The notes under the pieces were generated by a model, which searched no databases, was not told the origin of the DNA, and saw only the letters and a list, made by a program, of their open reading frames with translations. This document shows, in pieces, positions 36,373-45,272 of a stretch of 64,000 bases of DNA; the first letter of the stretch is position 1, and each line of letters begins with the position of its first letter. The stretch lies in assembly GCF_023701945.1 (NCBI RefSeq), contig NZ_JABAEF010000003.1, forward strand, positions 248,001-312,000. The letters are read 5' to 3'. The translations under genes and the position numbers were made by a program. This stretch comes from Rhizobium sp. CG5 (lineage in GTDB: Bacteria; Pseudomonadota; Alphaproteobacteria; Rhizobiales; Rhizobiaceae).

Positions 36373-37155
36373 TCAGAGTTCCTCGGCCGCCCCGTCCGCG
36401 AGCTTCAGGACGGTCAGCCGCCCGGTGGCATAGGCCCCCGTATCGATGCCGACCCGGCGCGTTCCGTACATCACCTCTGTCGCTGGCGTATGACCGTGGA
36501 TCACCAGCACCGGCAGATCCGGACCGCGACTGAGGAACGGCTCGCGGATCCACATCAGATCCTCGTCGATCTGCTCCTCCAGCGGCACGCCCGGCCGAAG
36601 CCCGGCATGCACGAAGACCAGCCGGCCGACGCAGAGCAGGGACGGCAGGCCTTCCAGAAATTCGACATGCTGGACCGGGATCGTCTGGCGCACGGTGTCC
36701 GCGAGCATTTTTTCGCCACCGGAGCGCTCCAGCATATGGGCCGCATCGATGCCGTAGGAATAAAGCGTCTCGCGACCGCCCAGCTCGAGCCATTCCATAT
36801 GGTCGCGCGGCGTCTTGATAAACTGCAGGAAGACATCGTCGTGATTGCCGCACAGCGCCACCCGCTCGAAACCCTGCGGCGGCGCCTGGCAGAGATGATC
36901 GAGCACCTGGCTGGAATTGGGTCCCCGGTCGATATAATCGCCGAGCATGACGATCAGCTTGCGACCATCCCGCTGGCTGGCATCGCGCAGGATCCGCTGC
37001 TCGGCGCCCAGAAGCTCCGTATAGCAGCCATGCACGTCGCCGATCGCATAGATCGCAGAAAACGCGGCTCCCTGCAGCGACAGGCGCGACCGGGCGTCAG
37101 CGCCCCGCCCGCGTCCCGAGCCATTGGAGAAAATTCTGCGCAGCAAACGTCTCAT
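36373..37155 (-). CDS. PrpE/PPP-type serine/threonine phosphatase-like metallophosphoesterase
   Basis: About 260 residues with complete phosphoesterase motifs: YAIGDVHGCYTELL (~36-49), VMLGDYIDRGPNSSQ, LCGNHDDVFLQF, FVHAGLRPG and VIHGHTP. This set is typical of bacterial PPP phosphatases (PrpA/ApaH-like) that act on phosphoproteins or dinucleoside polyphosphates. GGAG upstream supports the ATG at 37155 over one at 37170. It stands alone, convergent with the DMT gene. Confidence 0.88.
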   Translation of the reverse strand: MRRLLRRIFSNGSGRGRGADARSRLSLQGAAFSAIYAIGDVHGCYTELLGAEQRILRDASQRDGRKLIVMLGDYIDRGPNSSQVLDHLCQAPPQGFERVALCGNHDDVFLQFIKTPRDHMEWLELGGRETLYSYGIDAAHMLERSGGEKMLADTVRQTIPVQHVEFLEGLPSLLCVGRLVFVHAGLRPGVPLEEQIDEDLMWIREPFLSRGPDLPVLVIHGHTPATEVMYGTRRVGIDTGAYATGRLTVLKLADGAAEEL

Positions 37156-37412
37156 CGGGGCTCCGGCCATTCCATGCTTAAGCCCTCTCTACCCCGGCTG
37201 ATCGACCTTCACAACTGCCGGCCCCGCCACAGGCCGCCGCCGCCAACCGTCTTGGCGTCGGGTGTGTAGCACGCAATTCGGGAAACGGCCGGCCCCGGCG
37301 TGCGCCCGGCGCGCCATTGCGCGCTTAAAAGCATCATAGCGGTGACAAATTGGTGCTTTTCCAGCGCCGCGCAATTGCCGTATCGGTAGTGCCTGCAAAC
37401 AGAGGAGCGGCC

Positions 37413-38210
37413 ATGGGCACGCCATTTTACTGGAACGAACTGAACACCGCCGACTTCGCGCTCCTGTCCCCCGACACCACCATCGCCATCCTGCCGATCG
37501 CCTCGACGGAGCAGCACGGACCGCACCTGCCTGTCGCCACCGACGTGGCGATCGCCAACGGCATGCTCGCCGAACTGCGTGTCCAGCGGCCGGACGATCT
37601 CGATTTCCTCGTCCTGCCCACCCAGGAAATCGGCAAGGCCAACGAGCATATCTATGGCCCCGGCACGCTGTCCTTCGGCCCGGAGATCCTCATTCCGGCC
37701 TGGACAGCCATCGGTGCGAAAGTCGCCGAGGCCGGCATCCGCAAGCTGGTCATCGTCAATTCCCATGGCGGCAATGTCGATGTGATGAGCATCGTCGCCC
37801 GCGAACTGCGGGTTCGCCACCAGATGGCCGTGGTCAGCACGCAATGGGGCCGTTTCGGCAATCCGGACGGTTTGATTTCCGAGCATGAAACGAAATTCGG
37901 CATTCATGGCGGCGAGGTCGAGACATCGCTGATGCTGCATTTCCGGCCCGATCTGGTGCGCATGGACAAGGCGGAGAATTTTGTCTCGAAGGCCGAGGAG
38001 ATGAAGGCCCATTCCCGCTTCCTGCAGCCGCTGCCGCCCCATTCGCTGGCCTGGATCGCCCATGACCTCAACCCGCATGGCGTGGTCGGCGATGCCTCCA
38101 AGGGCACGGCCGACAAGGGGGCTGCCATCTGCCGGCATCAGGTCGCAGGCTTCATCGACCTGCTGCGCGATCTCAGCACTTATCCGCTCTCCAATCTCTA
38201 CAGCCGCTAA
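37413..38210 (+). CDS. Creatininase-family amidohydrolase
   Basis: 265 residues with the creatininase metal motifs: ILPIASTEQHGPHLPVATDV (~28-47, Glu and His ligands), SFGPEI, NSHGGNVDVM (His ligand) and IHGGEVETSLMLHF (catalytic Glu). The family opens cyclic amides (creatinine to creatine) or acts on formamide-type intermediates. It is preceded by AGAGGAG. It lies convergent to a LysR gene and beside an ABC importer, a deaminase and a flavin oxidase, suggesting catabolism of a cyclic nitrogen compound. True substrate unknown. Confidence 0.9.
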   Translation: MGTPFYWNELNTADFALLSPDTTIAILPIASTEQHGPHLPVATDVAIANGMLAELRVQRPDDLDFLVLPTQEIGKANEHIYGPGTLSFGPEILIPAWTAIGAKVAEAGIRKLVIVNSHGGNVDVMSIVARELRVRHQMAVVSTQWGRFGNPDGLISEHETKFGIHGGEVETSLMLHFRPDLVRMDKAENFVSKAEEMKAHSRFLQPLPPHSLAWIAHDLNPHGVVGDASKGTADKGAAICRHQVAGFIDLLRDLSTYPLSNLYSR

Positions 38211-38228
38211 GCGAGATCCCGACCGCGT

Positions 38229-39212
38229 TCATCCCGGATCGCGGTCGAGCCCGCCGCGCTCCAGCGGTGATTTTTCGACGGGCGGAATATAGCCCCGCTC
38301 CTGCAGTTCCTGCACGAGACCAAGCAATTCCTGCATCAGATATTCGACGAACAGGCTGGTGGCGGCGTCAAGCGGCGCGCGGGCGCGGGCAAACAGCTTC
38401 ATCGGCTGGTGACGGGCATGCTGGTCGGCAAAGGGGCGGAACACCAGTTCGCCGCGCCGACATTCCATGATCACGTCGAGCGGATTGAGAATGGTCAGCG
38501 CCGTGCCATATCTCACCAGCTGCTTCAGCAGTTCCGAGGCATTGGTCTCGACGACCGGCTCGACCGGCAGCGGCAAAGGGGCGAGCGCCAGATTGATGAC
38601 ATTGCGCAGGCTGGTGCCGGGCTGCGCCAGCACCAGCCGTTCCTGCACCACGTCGATCAGGTCGATCGGTCCAGTCTCCTTGGCCAGCCGATGCCCAGGC
38701 GGCAGCACGGCACCGATCGGAATGTCGAAATTGGCGAGCGTCCGGATGCCGGGGGTCGCTGGAATATTGAAGCCGAGGCCGATATCCACCTCGCCGGTCA
38801 GCACCGCATTGATGGTCGTCGAGCCGCCATCGTTGCGCAGCTGGATGCGCACCCGCGGATGCGCCTCGATGAAGCGGCTGATGATCTCCGGCAGCGGGCC
38901 GGCCGCAAGGCCCACCGTGGTGACGATCGATACCTTGCCGGCCTGCGGCATCTTCAGGCTGCGGATCCGGCTCTCCAGCCGCTCGTAGTTCTTCAGCACA
39001 TCGCGGATATGCTCGACGCAGAGTTCGCCGGCCGCCGTCAGCCGCAACCCGCGCGGCAGGCGTTCGAAGATCGGCGCGCCGAATTCCTCCTCCAGCGCCA
39101 GGATCTGCCGGTTGACGGCCGACGAGGCGACATTGAGCCTGGCCGCCGCCTTGCGGATCGAGCCGCAGCGGGCAATCTCGTCAATATATTGCAGCTTTCT
39201 TGAGTGTAGCAT
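38229..39212 (-). CDS. LysR-family transcriptional regulator
   Basis: 327 residues. Winged helix-turn-helix at ~5-62 (LQYIDEIARCGSIRKAAARL, then SSAVNRQILALEEEFGAPIF) and a LysR substrate-binding domain from ~90. It is divergent from the ABC/deaminase operon over 181 bp containing a T-N11-A palindrome at 39271, so it is the likely operon regulator. The inducer is probably the transported compound. Confidence 0.92.
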   Translation of the reverse strand: MLHSRKLQYIDEIARCGSIRKAAARLNVASSAVNRQILALEEEFGAPIFERLPRGLRLTAAGELCVEHIRDVLKNYERLESRIRSLKMPQAGKVSIVTTVGLAAGPLPEIISRFIEAHPRVRIQLRNDGGSTTINAVLTGEVDIGLGFNIPATPGIRTLANFDIPIGAVLPPGHRLAKETGPIDLIDVVQERLVLAQPGTSLRNVINLALAPLPLPVEPVVETNASELLKQLVRYGTALTILNPLDVIMECRRGELVFRPFADQHARHQPMKLFARARAPLDAATSLFVEYLMQELLGLVQELQERGYIPPVEKSPLERGGLDRDPG

Positions 39213-39270
39213 ACGCTGTGCCTGCCTGTTTTTTGATCAATGCGCCCAATCCGATAACAAAGCGGCGAGC

Positions 39271-39287
39271 GATGCCTCAAAGGCATC
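39271..39287. promoter_or_regulatory. T-N11-A palindrome, candidate LysR operator
   Basis: GATGCCT-CAA-AGGCATC, a perfect 17-bp inverted repeat that contains the LysR T-N11-A pattern, 58 bp upstream of the LysR gene and 106 bp upstream of the substrate-binding protein gene. Confidence 0.6.
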
Positions 39288-39393
39288 AATGCGGACGAAT
39301 TTTGATGCTTTTCAAAGCGCAACGCAACGGCTCAAATGAAGAAAATGGGCGTCCATGAGGACGCTGCATGGCTCAAAAGGGGAACAGATCGAC

Positions 39394-40410
39394 ATGCTCC
39401 AGACACTGAAATCCACATCCCTTCTCGCCTGTATCGGCCTCGGGGTGGCGTTTTCGACGACCAGCCAGGCCCTTGCGCTGGACGAAGTGAGCTATGGCAC
39501 CAACTGGCTGGCCCAGGCCGAGCATGGCGGCTTCTACCAGGCCGTCGCTGATGGCACCTACGAGAAATACGGCCTCAAGGTCACCATCGTGCAGGGTGGT
39601 CCGAATGCCGCCAATCGTGCACTTTTGATCGCCGGCAAGGTCGATTTCTACATGGGCAGCCCGCTCGGCGAAATGGATGCCATCAAGCAGGGCGTGCCGC
39701 TCATCGACATCGCGTCGATCTTCCAGAAGGATCCGCAGGTTCTGCTGGCCCATCCCGACCAGGGCATCGAGAAATTTGCCGATCTGGCCAAGCTCGACAG
39801 CATCTTCATGGGCAAGGATGGCTACGTCACCTATTTCGAATGGATGAAGAAGAATTACGAGGGCTTCAAGGACGAGCAGTACAAGCCCTATACCTTCAAC
39901 CCGGCGCCCTTCATCGCCGATCCGAAATCCGCCCAGCAGGGCTACCTGACCTCCGAGCCCTACGAGATCGGCAAGCAGGCCGGCTGGGACCCAAAAGTGT
40001 TCCTGCTCGCCGACAATGGCTACAACCCCTATTCGACGATGATCACCACGACCACCACCATGGTCGAGACCAAGTCGGATCTGGTGCAGCGCTTCGTCGA
40101 TGCCTCGATCGAGGGCTGGTACAACTATCTCTACGGCGACAACAAGCCGGCCAACGATTTGATCAAGAAAGACAATCCTGAGATGACCGACGGCCAGATC
40201 GAATATTCGATCAAGAAGATGAAGGAATATGGCATCGTCGAGTCCGGTGAAGCGCTCGACAAGGGCATCGGCTGCATGACCGATGCGCGCTACAAGGATT
40301 TCTTCGACGACATGGTCGAAATCGGCGTCGTCGACGCCAGCCTCGACTACACCAAGGCCTATACGACCAAATACGTCTGCAAGGGCGTCGGCATGGCGCT
40401 GAAGAAGTAA
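39394..40410 (+). CDS. NMT1/ThiY-like ABC transporter substrate-binding protein
   Basis: 338 residues with a signal peptide (SLLACIGLGVAFSTTSQALA) and an NMT1-like periplasmic binding fold: VSYGTNWLAQAEHGGFYQAV, YEKYGLKVTIVQGGPNAANR, then GYLTSEPYEIGKQAGW. Such proteins deliver nitrate/taurine-type, pyrimidine or thiamin-precursor ligands. It is the first gene of a five-gene operon (binding protein, ATPase, permease, deaminase, oxidase), so the ligand is probably a small N-heterocycle. ATG 39394 begins the signal peptide. Confidence 0.9.
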   Translation: MLQTLKSTSLLACIGLGVAFSTTSQALALDEVSYGTNWLAQAEHGGFYQAVADGTYEKYGLKVTIVQGGPNAANRALLIAGKVDFYMGSPLGEMDAIKQGVPLIDIASIFQKDPQVLLAHPDQGIEKFADLAKLDSIFMGKDGYVTYFEWMKKNYEGFKDEQYKPYTFNPAPFIADPKSAQQGYLTSEPYEIGKQAGWDPKVFLLADNGYNPYSTMITTTTTMVETKSDLVQRFVDASIEGWYNYLYGDNKPANDLIKKDNPEMTDGQIEYSIKKMKEYGIVESGEALDKGIGCMTDARYKDFFDDMVEIGVVDASLDYTKAYTTKYVCKGVGMALKK

Positions 40411-40450
40411 TCGACGATTGCCCTTACAAAGGCCCTCTCTGGCCTGCCGG

Positions 40451-40547
40451 CCATCTCCCCCACAAGGGGGGAGAAGACTTAGCGGAAACCCCTCGGCTCC
40501 ATCCACCAAGAGTGCCGCGGGTTAAGCCCTCCCCCTTGTGGGGAGGG
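40451..40547. repeat. Pair of rhizobial-type intergenic palindromes
   Basis: Two C-rich/G-rich hairpins of similar design: TCTCCCC..GGGGAGA around 40454-40474, and CCCTCCCC-N5-GGGGAGGG at 40527-40547. The first is flanked by GGCCTGCCGGCC. This matches the 'ccccacaagggg' type of interspersed palindromes common between rhizobial genes. They lie inside the operon, between the binding-protein and ATPase genes. Confidence 0.7.
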
Positions 40548-40656
40548 TTTGGGAGGGGATCTTTTCATATGCTGTACCCTTCCCTCATGGGCAGGGTACA
40601 GCCAAGACCCGACGCCGAACCAAGCGACCGTCGAGACCCAGTATCCAAGGCCTGTA

Positions 40657-41499
40657 ATGATCATTTCAGACGCACCGACCACAAGCCTGCCGCCCGAAAC
40701 CCTCAAGCGTCCGCTGGTGGTGATGGATCGTGTGTCGAAAATGTTCTCGAACGGCACCCTGGCCCTGTCCGACATGTCGCTGTCGGTCAATTCGGGCGAG
40801 TTCGTCAGCCTGCTCGGGCCGTCGGGCTGCGGCAAGTCCACGGCGCTGCGCATCATTGCCGGCCTTGGCGATGTCTCGGCCGGCTCGATCGACTGGCCAA
40901 GCTCCCGCATCAATTCCCGCGGCCTGCCGGAGGGCGATATCAGCTTCGTCTTCCAGGAGCCGACCCTGATGCCCTGGCAGACCGTGTTCGGCAATGTCTA
41001 TCTGCCGCTGAAGCTGCGCGGCCAGTCGAAATCCTCCGTCAAGACAGAGATCATGGCAGCGCTTGCCGCCGTCGGTCTTGCCGATTTTGCCGATGCCTAT
41101 CCGCGCGAACTGTCCGGCGGCATGAAGATGCGCGTCTCGATCGCCCGCGCCATGGTGACCAAGCCCAAGCTGCTGTTGATGGACGAGCCCTTTGCGGCGC
41201 TTGACGAGATCACCCGGCAGCGACTGAACGACGACGTGCTGCGGCTGTGGAAGGAGACCGGCATCACGGTGATCTTCGTCACCCATTCGGTGTTCGAGAG
41301 CGCCTATCTCTCGAACCGCATCGTGGTGATGAAGGCGCGGCCCGGCCGGGTGCATGCCGATTTTCCGATCCATACCAGCCTCGACCGCGACGCCCATTAC
41401 CGCACCTCGGAAGAGTATCGCGTCACCTGCGAAAAAGCCTCCAACGTGCTTCTGGAGGCCATCGGCTTCCCGCTCGAACCCGGCAAGGACGGTCACTGA
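40657..41499 (+). CDS. ABC transporter ATP-binding protein (nitrate/taurine type)
   Basis: 280 residues. Walker A LLGPSGCGKSTALRIIAGLG (~60-78), Q-loop FVFQEPTLMPWQT, signature LSGGMKMRVSIARAMVTKPK, Walker B LLLMDEPFAALD and the switch His in FVTHSV. It powers import with the permease at 41499. ATG 40657; an upstream in-frame start at 40549 would read through the palindromic repeat. Its stop shares a base with the permease ATG. Confidence 0.94.
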   Translation: MIISDAPTTSLPPETLKRPLVVMDRVSKMFSNGTLALSDMSLSVNSGEFVSLLGPSGCGKSTALRIIAGLGDVSAGSIDWPSSRINSRGLPEGDISFVFQEPTLMPWQTVFGNVYLPLKLRGQSKSSVKTEIMAALAAVGLADFADAYPRELSGGMKMRVSIARAMVTKPKLLLMDEPFAALDEITRQRLNDDVLRLWKETGITVIFVTHSVFESAYLSNRIVVMKARPGRVHADFPIHTSLDRDAHYRTSEEYRVTCEKASNVLLEAIGFPLEPGKDGH

Positions 41500-42344
41500 T
41501 GGCACCGCTCGACACCCAGACCCTTCTGCAGCCGAAGCCTCAGACCTTTTTCACCCGCTATGGCGAGACGCTGCTCAGCATCGCCGTTCCGGTCGGTGTC
41601 GTCGCGGTGCTGATCCTGATCTGGCATATCGGCGTGCTGGTCTCCGGCGTGCCGCAATATATCCTGCCGGGGCCGGTGGCGGTGGCCGGCGCGCTCATCA
41701 AGGACTGGGGCACATTGGCGCCCGCCCTCTGGGTCACCACCAAGATCACGCTGGCGTCGCTCGCTCTGGCGCTGATCGGCGGCGGCGGCATGGCCATCTG
41801 CCTTGTCCAATCGAAATGGATCGAGACCGCCTTCTATCCGATCACCGTCATCCTGCAGGTCACCCCGATCGTTGCCATCGCGCCGCTGATCCTGATCTAT
41901 GCACCGTCGACCCAGGTGGCGCTGTTGATCTGCGCCTTCCTGGTCGCCTTCTTCCCGATCCTCTCCAACATGGTGCAGGGCCTGAAAAGCGTCGATCACA
42001 ACCTGCTGAACCTGTTCGATCTCTACGGCGCCAGCCGCTGGCAGACCCTGCTCTATCTGAAGCTGCCCGCAGCACTCCCCTATTTCATGACGGGCCTGAA
42101 GATCGGCGGCGGCCTGGCGCTGATCGCCGCCGTGGTCGCCGAATTTGCCGCGGGCTCGGCCGGGGCCGGATCGGGCCTCGCCTTCCGCCTGCTCGAAGCC
42201 CAGTACCGCCTCAACATCCCCCGCCTGTTTGCCGCCCTCTTCCTGCTCTCCGCCCTCGGCGTGACGATCTTCGCCATCACCTCCACCATTGCCTGGGCAA
42301 GCCTGCATCGCTGGCATGAAAGCAGCCTGAAAAGAGAAAACTGA
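41499..42344 (+). CDS. ABC transporter permease (SsuC/TauC type)
   Basis: 281 residues with six predicted membrane segments and the permease EAA loop (LFDLYGASRWQTLLYLKLPA, then ALPYFMTGLKIGGGLALI). The N-terminus (about 25 residues) is cytoplasmic. It overlaps by one base with both the ATPase gene upstream and the deaminase gene downstream, showing tight coupling. Confidence 0.93.
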   Translation: MAPLDTQTLLQPKPQTFFTRYGETLLSIAVPVGVVAVLILIWHIGVLVSGVPQYILPGPVAVAGALIKDWGTLAPALWVTTKITLASLALALIGGGGMAICLVQSKWIETAFYPITVILQVTPIVAIAPLILIYAPSTQVALLICAFLVAFFPILSNMVQGLKSVDHNLLNLFDLYGASRWQTLLYLKLPAALPYFMTGLKIGGGLALIAAVVAEFAAGSAGAGSGLAFRLLEAQYRLNIPRLFAALFLLSALGVTIFAITSTIAWASLHRWHESSLKREN

Positions 42345-43657
42345 TGAGTTCGTCCTTCCTGTCGCTGCCCAATTCTGATCGTTTCGTGCTTGCCAACGCC
42401 ACCCTGCCGGCCATCGCCGTCGATGGTTTTGTGACACCGGCCAAAGAAGGGCTGATCGCCGCCGATATCGTGGTCTCGGCTGGCCGTATCGAGGCCCTGC
42501 TGCCGGCCGGCACCGCGCCTGCCGACCTGCCCTCCGCCGATCTGGGCCACGGCATGGCCTGGCCCTGCTTCGTCGACATGCACACCCATCTCGACAAGGG
42601 CCATATCTGGGACCGCCGTCCCAACCCGACCGGCGATTTTCCAGGCGCCCTGGATGCCGTCAGGAGCGACCGCGAGGCCAACTGGTCGGCTGCCGACGTG
42701 CGCGCCCGCATGGAATTCTCGTTGAAGTCAGCCTATGCCCACGGCACCCATCTGATCCGTACCCATCTCGACAGCCTGGCGCCGCAGCACCGCATCTCGT
42801 TCGAGGTGTTTTCGCAGGTTCGTGAGGCCTGGAAGGACCGCATCGCACTGCAGGCCGTCGCCCTCTTCCCGCTCGATGCCATCACCGACGCGGCCTTTTT
42901 CAAGGATCTGGTCGAGGTCATCGTCACCCACAAGGGACTGCTCGGCGGCGTCACGCAGATGTGGCCCGATCTCGACGCCCGCCTCGACCTGCTGTTTCGC
43001 ACCGCCGCCGACAACGGGCTCGATGTGGACCTGCATGTCGACGAGACGCAGGACAAGCAGGTGCTGACGCTCAAATCCATCGCCGAGGCCAAGCTGCGCA
43101 ACCGCTTCGAGGGCGCCGTCACCGTCGGCCATTGCTGCTCGCTGGCCCGCCAGGACGAGGACGTTGCCAAGGCGACCATCGATCTTGTGGCTGAGGCGAA
43201 GATCGCCGTGGTGTCGCTGCCGATGTGCAACATGTATCTGCAGGACCGCACGCCCGGCCGCACGCCGCGCTATCGCGGCGTCACGCTGTTCAAGGAATTG
43301 GCCGCGGCCGGCGTCGCCACCGCCGTCTCCTCCGACAATACCCGCGACCCGTTCTACGCCTATGGCGACCTCGATGCCGTCGAGGTGTTCCGCGAGGCGG
43401 TGCGCATCCTCCATCTCGACCACCCGCTCGACGAGGCATCCCGCATCGTTACCCGCTCGCCCGCCGATATCCTCGGCCGCCCGGATCTCGGGCGCATCGC
43501 CGTTGGCCAGGCCGCCGATCTCGTGCTGTTCAGCGCAAGGCGCTGGAGCGAATTCCTTTCCCGTCCGCAGGCCGACCGCATCGTGATGCGGAATGGCAAG
43601 GGCATCGACCGTCGCCTGCCGGATTACCGTGACCTTGACCCGATCGTGAAAGACTGA
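42344..43657 (+). CDS. Cytosine/creatinine deaminase-like metal-dependent amidohydrolase
   Basis: 437 residues of the CodA branch of amidohydrolases. Metal and catalytic motifs: FVDMHTHLDKGHIWDRR (~75-91), LDVDLHVDETQDKQ, VTVGHCCSL and AVSSDNTRDPFY (the Asp ligand). Relatives deaminate cytosine, isoguanine or creatinine (creatinine deaminase, giving N-methylhydantoin). The operon context with an NMT1-type importer and a nearby creatininase makes a cyclic guanidino/amidino compound plausible, but cytosine itself is equally possible. Called codA-like without assigning the symbol. Confidence 0.85.
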   Translation: MSSSFLSLPNSDRFVLANATLPAIAVDGFVTPAKEGLIAADIVVSAGRIEALLPAGTAPADLPSADLGHGMAWPCFVDMHTHLDKGHIWDRRPNPTGDFPGALDAVRSDREANWSAADVRARMEFSLKSAYAHGTHLIRTHLDSLAPQHRISFEVFSQVREAWKDRIALQAVALFPLDAITDAAFFKDLVEVIVTHKGLLGGVTQMWPDLDARLDLLFRTAADNGLDVDLHVDETQDKQVLTLKSIAEAKLRNRFEGAVTVGHCCSLARQDEDVAKATIDLVAEAKIAVVSLPMCNMYLQDRTPGRTPRYRGVTLFKELAAAGVATAVSSDNTRDPFYAYGDLDAVEVFREAVRILHLDHPLDEASRIVTRSPADILGRPDLGRIAVGQAADLVLFSARRWSEFLSRPQADRIVMRNGKGIDRRLPDYRDLDPIVKD

Positions 43658-43659
43658 CC

Positions 43660-45072
43660 ATGCCCGATTATAGAGAGATCAAGGCCCTTCTCGAGGCCGA
43701 AGGCATCGCCGTCGAGGACAATCCGGCCCTCGTCAAGCAGAAGAGCCGCGACTTCTACTGGTATTCGCCGATCCTCAAAAGTCAGCTCGACAATGTCACC
43801 GGCGACCTGATCGTCTCGCCGAAGTCCGAGCAGGAGGTGATCACCACCCTGAAACTCGCCTTTGCCCATGGCGCGCCGATCACGCCGCGCGGCGGCGGCA
43901 CCGGCAATTACGGCCAGGCCATGCCCCTGTCGGGCGGCATCGTGCTCAACCTGCTCGGCATGGACAAGGTTAGGGATATCCAGCCCGGCCGCGTCATCTG
44001 CGAGCCCGGCGTGATCATTTCGCAGCTCGACAAGCAGACCAAAGCCCATTCCGGCCAGGAACTGCGCTTCCATCCCTCGACCGCCCAGACGGCCACCCTC
44101 GGCGGCTTCATCGCCGGCGGCTCGGGCGGCGTCGGCTCGATCACCTGGGGCGGGCTGCGCGATCTCGGCAATATATTGCGGCTGCGGGTCGTCACCATGG
44201 AGGCAGAACCGCGCGTTCTCGACCTGTCCGCCTGGGACCTGCAGAAGGTCAGCCATGCCTATGGCACCAACGGTATCATCACCGAAGTGGAAATGCCGCT
44301 TGCGCCTGCCTATGACTGGGTCGATGTCATCGTCGGCTATGACACATTCATGGAGGCCGTGCGCTTCGCCGATGCCCTGACCCATCGCAACGGCATCCTG
44401 CTGAAGGAAGTGGCACCGATCGCCGCCCCCGTGCCGTTCGACTATTTCACCCGCCACAAGCCCTACCTGAAGGACGGCCAGTCGGTGGTCGTGCTGATGG
44501 TGGCGCCCCATTCCATGGGACCGTTCCTGGCCTATGCCGAGAAGATGAACGGCGACGTGCGCTTCCGTTCCGACACCGTCGAGAGCATGAAGGGCATGCC
44601 GCATGCCTATGAACTGGCCTGGAACCACACGACGCTGCGCGCCCTGAAGGTCGATCCGACTTTCACCTATCTGCAGGTCCAGTATCCGGGTCCGGATCAC
44701 GTCGCCAAGGTCGAAGCGATGGTCGAGCTGTTCGGCGACGAGGTGATCGGCCATCTCGAATTCATCAAGTTCAACGGCGCCATCCAGTGCTCCGGCCTGC
44801 CGCTGGTGCGCTATACGACGCCGGAGCGGCTGGAGGAAATCATCCGCTTGCATGAGGAAAACGGCTGCCCGATCTTCAATCCGCACCGCTACACGCTGGA
44901 AGAAGGCGGCATGAAGCAGACCGACACCGTGCAGCTGGATTTCAAGAAGGAGACCGATCCCAAGGGTCTCCTGAACCCCGGCAAGATGATTGCCTGGGAC
45001 AATCCCGATTTCGATTTCAAGGCCGGCAAGAACTATCTCTTCCCCGGCCTGCAATCCTTCATGGAGGCCTGA
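43660..45072 (+). CDS. FAD-linked oxidase (PCMH/vanillyl-alcohol-oxidase family)
   Basis: 470 residues. The FAD-binding type 4 domain is evident: VSPKSEQEVITTLKLAFAHG, TPRGGGTGNYGQAMPLSGGI, then HPSTAQTATLGGFIAGGSGG. The C-terminal part ends with the family pattern KKETDPKGLLNPGKM. Usual substrates are alcohols or hydroxy acids. It begins 3 bp after the deaminase stop, so it is part of the same pathway, perhaps oxidising the deaminated or ring-opened product. Exact reaction unknown. Confidence 0.87.
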   Translation: MPDYREIKALLEAEGIAVEDNPALVKQKSRDFYWYSPILKSQLDNVTGDLIVSPKSEQEVITTLKLAFAHGAPITPRGGGTGNYGQAMPLSGGIVLNLLGMDKVRDIQPGRVICEPGVIISQLDKQTKAHSGQELRFHPSTAQTATLGGFIAGGSGGVGSITWGGLRDLGNILRLRVVTMEAEPRVLDLSAWDLQKVSHAYGTNGIITEVEMPLAPAYDWVDVIVGYDTFMEAVRFADALTHRNGILLKEVAPIAAPVPFDYFTRHKPYLKDGQSVVVLMVAPHSMGPFLAYAEKMNGDVRFRSDTVESMKGMPHAYELAWNHTTLRALKVDPTFTYLQVQYPGPDHVAKVEAMVELFGDEVIGHLEFIKFNGAIQCSGLPLVRYTTPERLEEIIRLHEENGCPIFNPHRYTLEEGGMKQTDTVQLDFKKETDPKGLLNPGKMIAWDNPDFDFKAGKNYLFPGLQSFMEA

Positions 45073-45272
45073 CGCCTCTTGTGAACTGTCACATTCCGAA
45101 GGTACTCCCGATCCCGGCCATCGCCTGACGTGCCGGGATCGATGATCGGTAACGGTCATGAATGCCGCTCCCCGTCGGACACGGGGAAACGGCAGTCGGA
45201 CAAACGGCGCGGAAGTTTTGAATTTGCACCCGAAGGCTTGCAGCCGACGGGCAATGACTTGGAGCTTTGACA

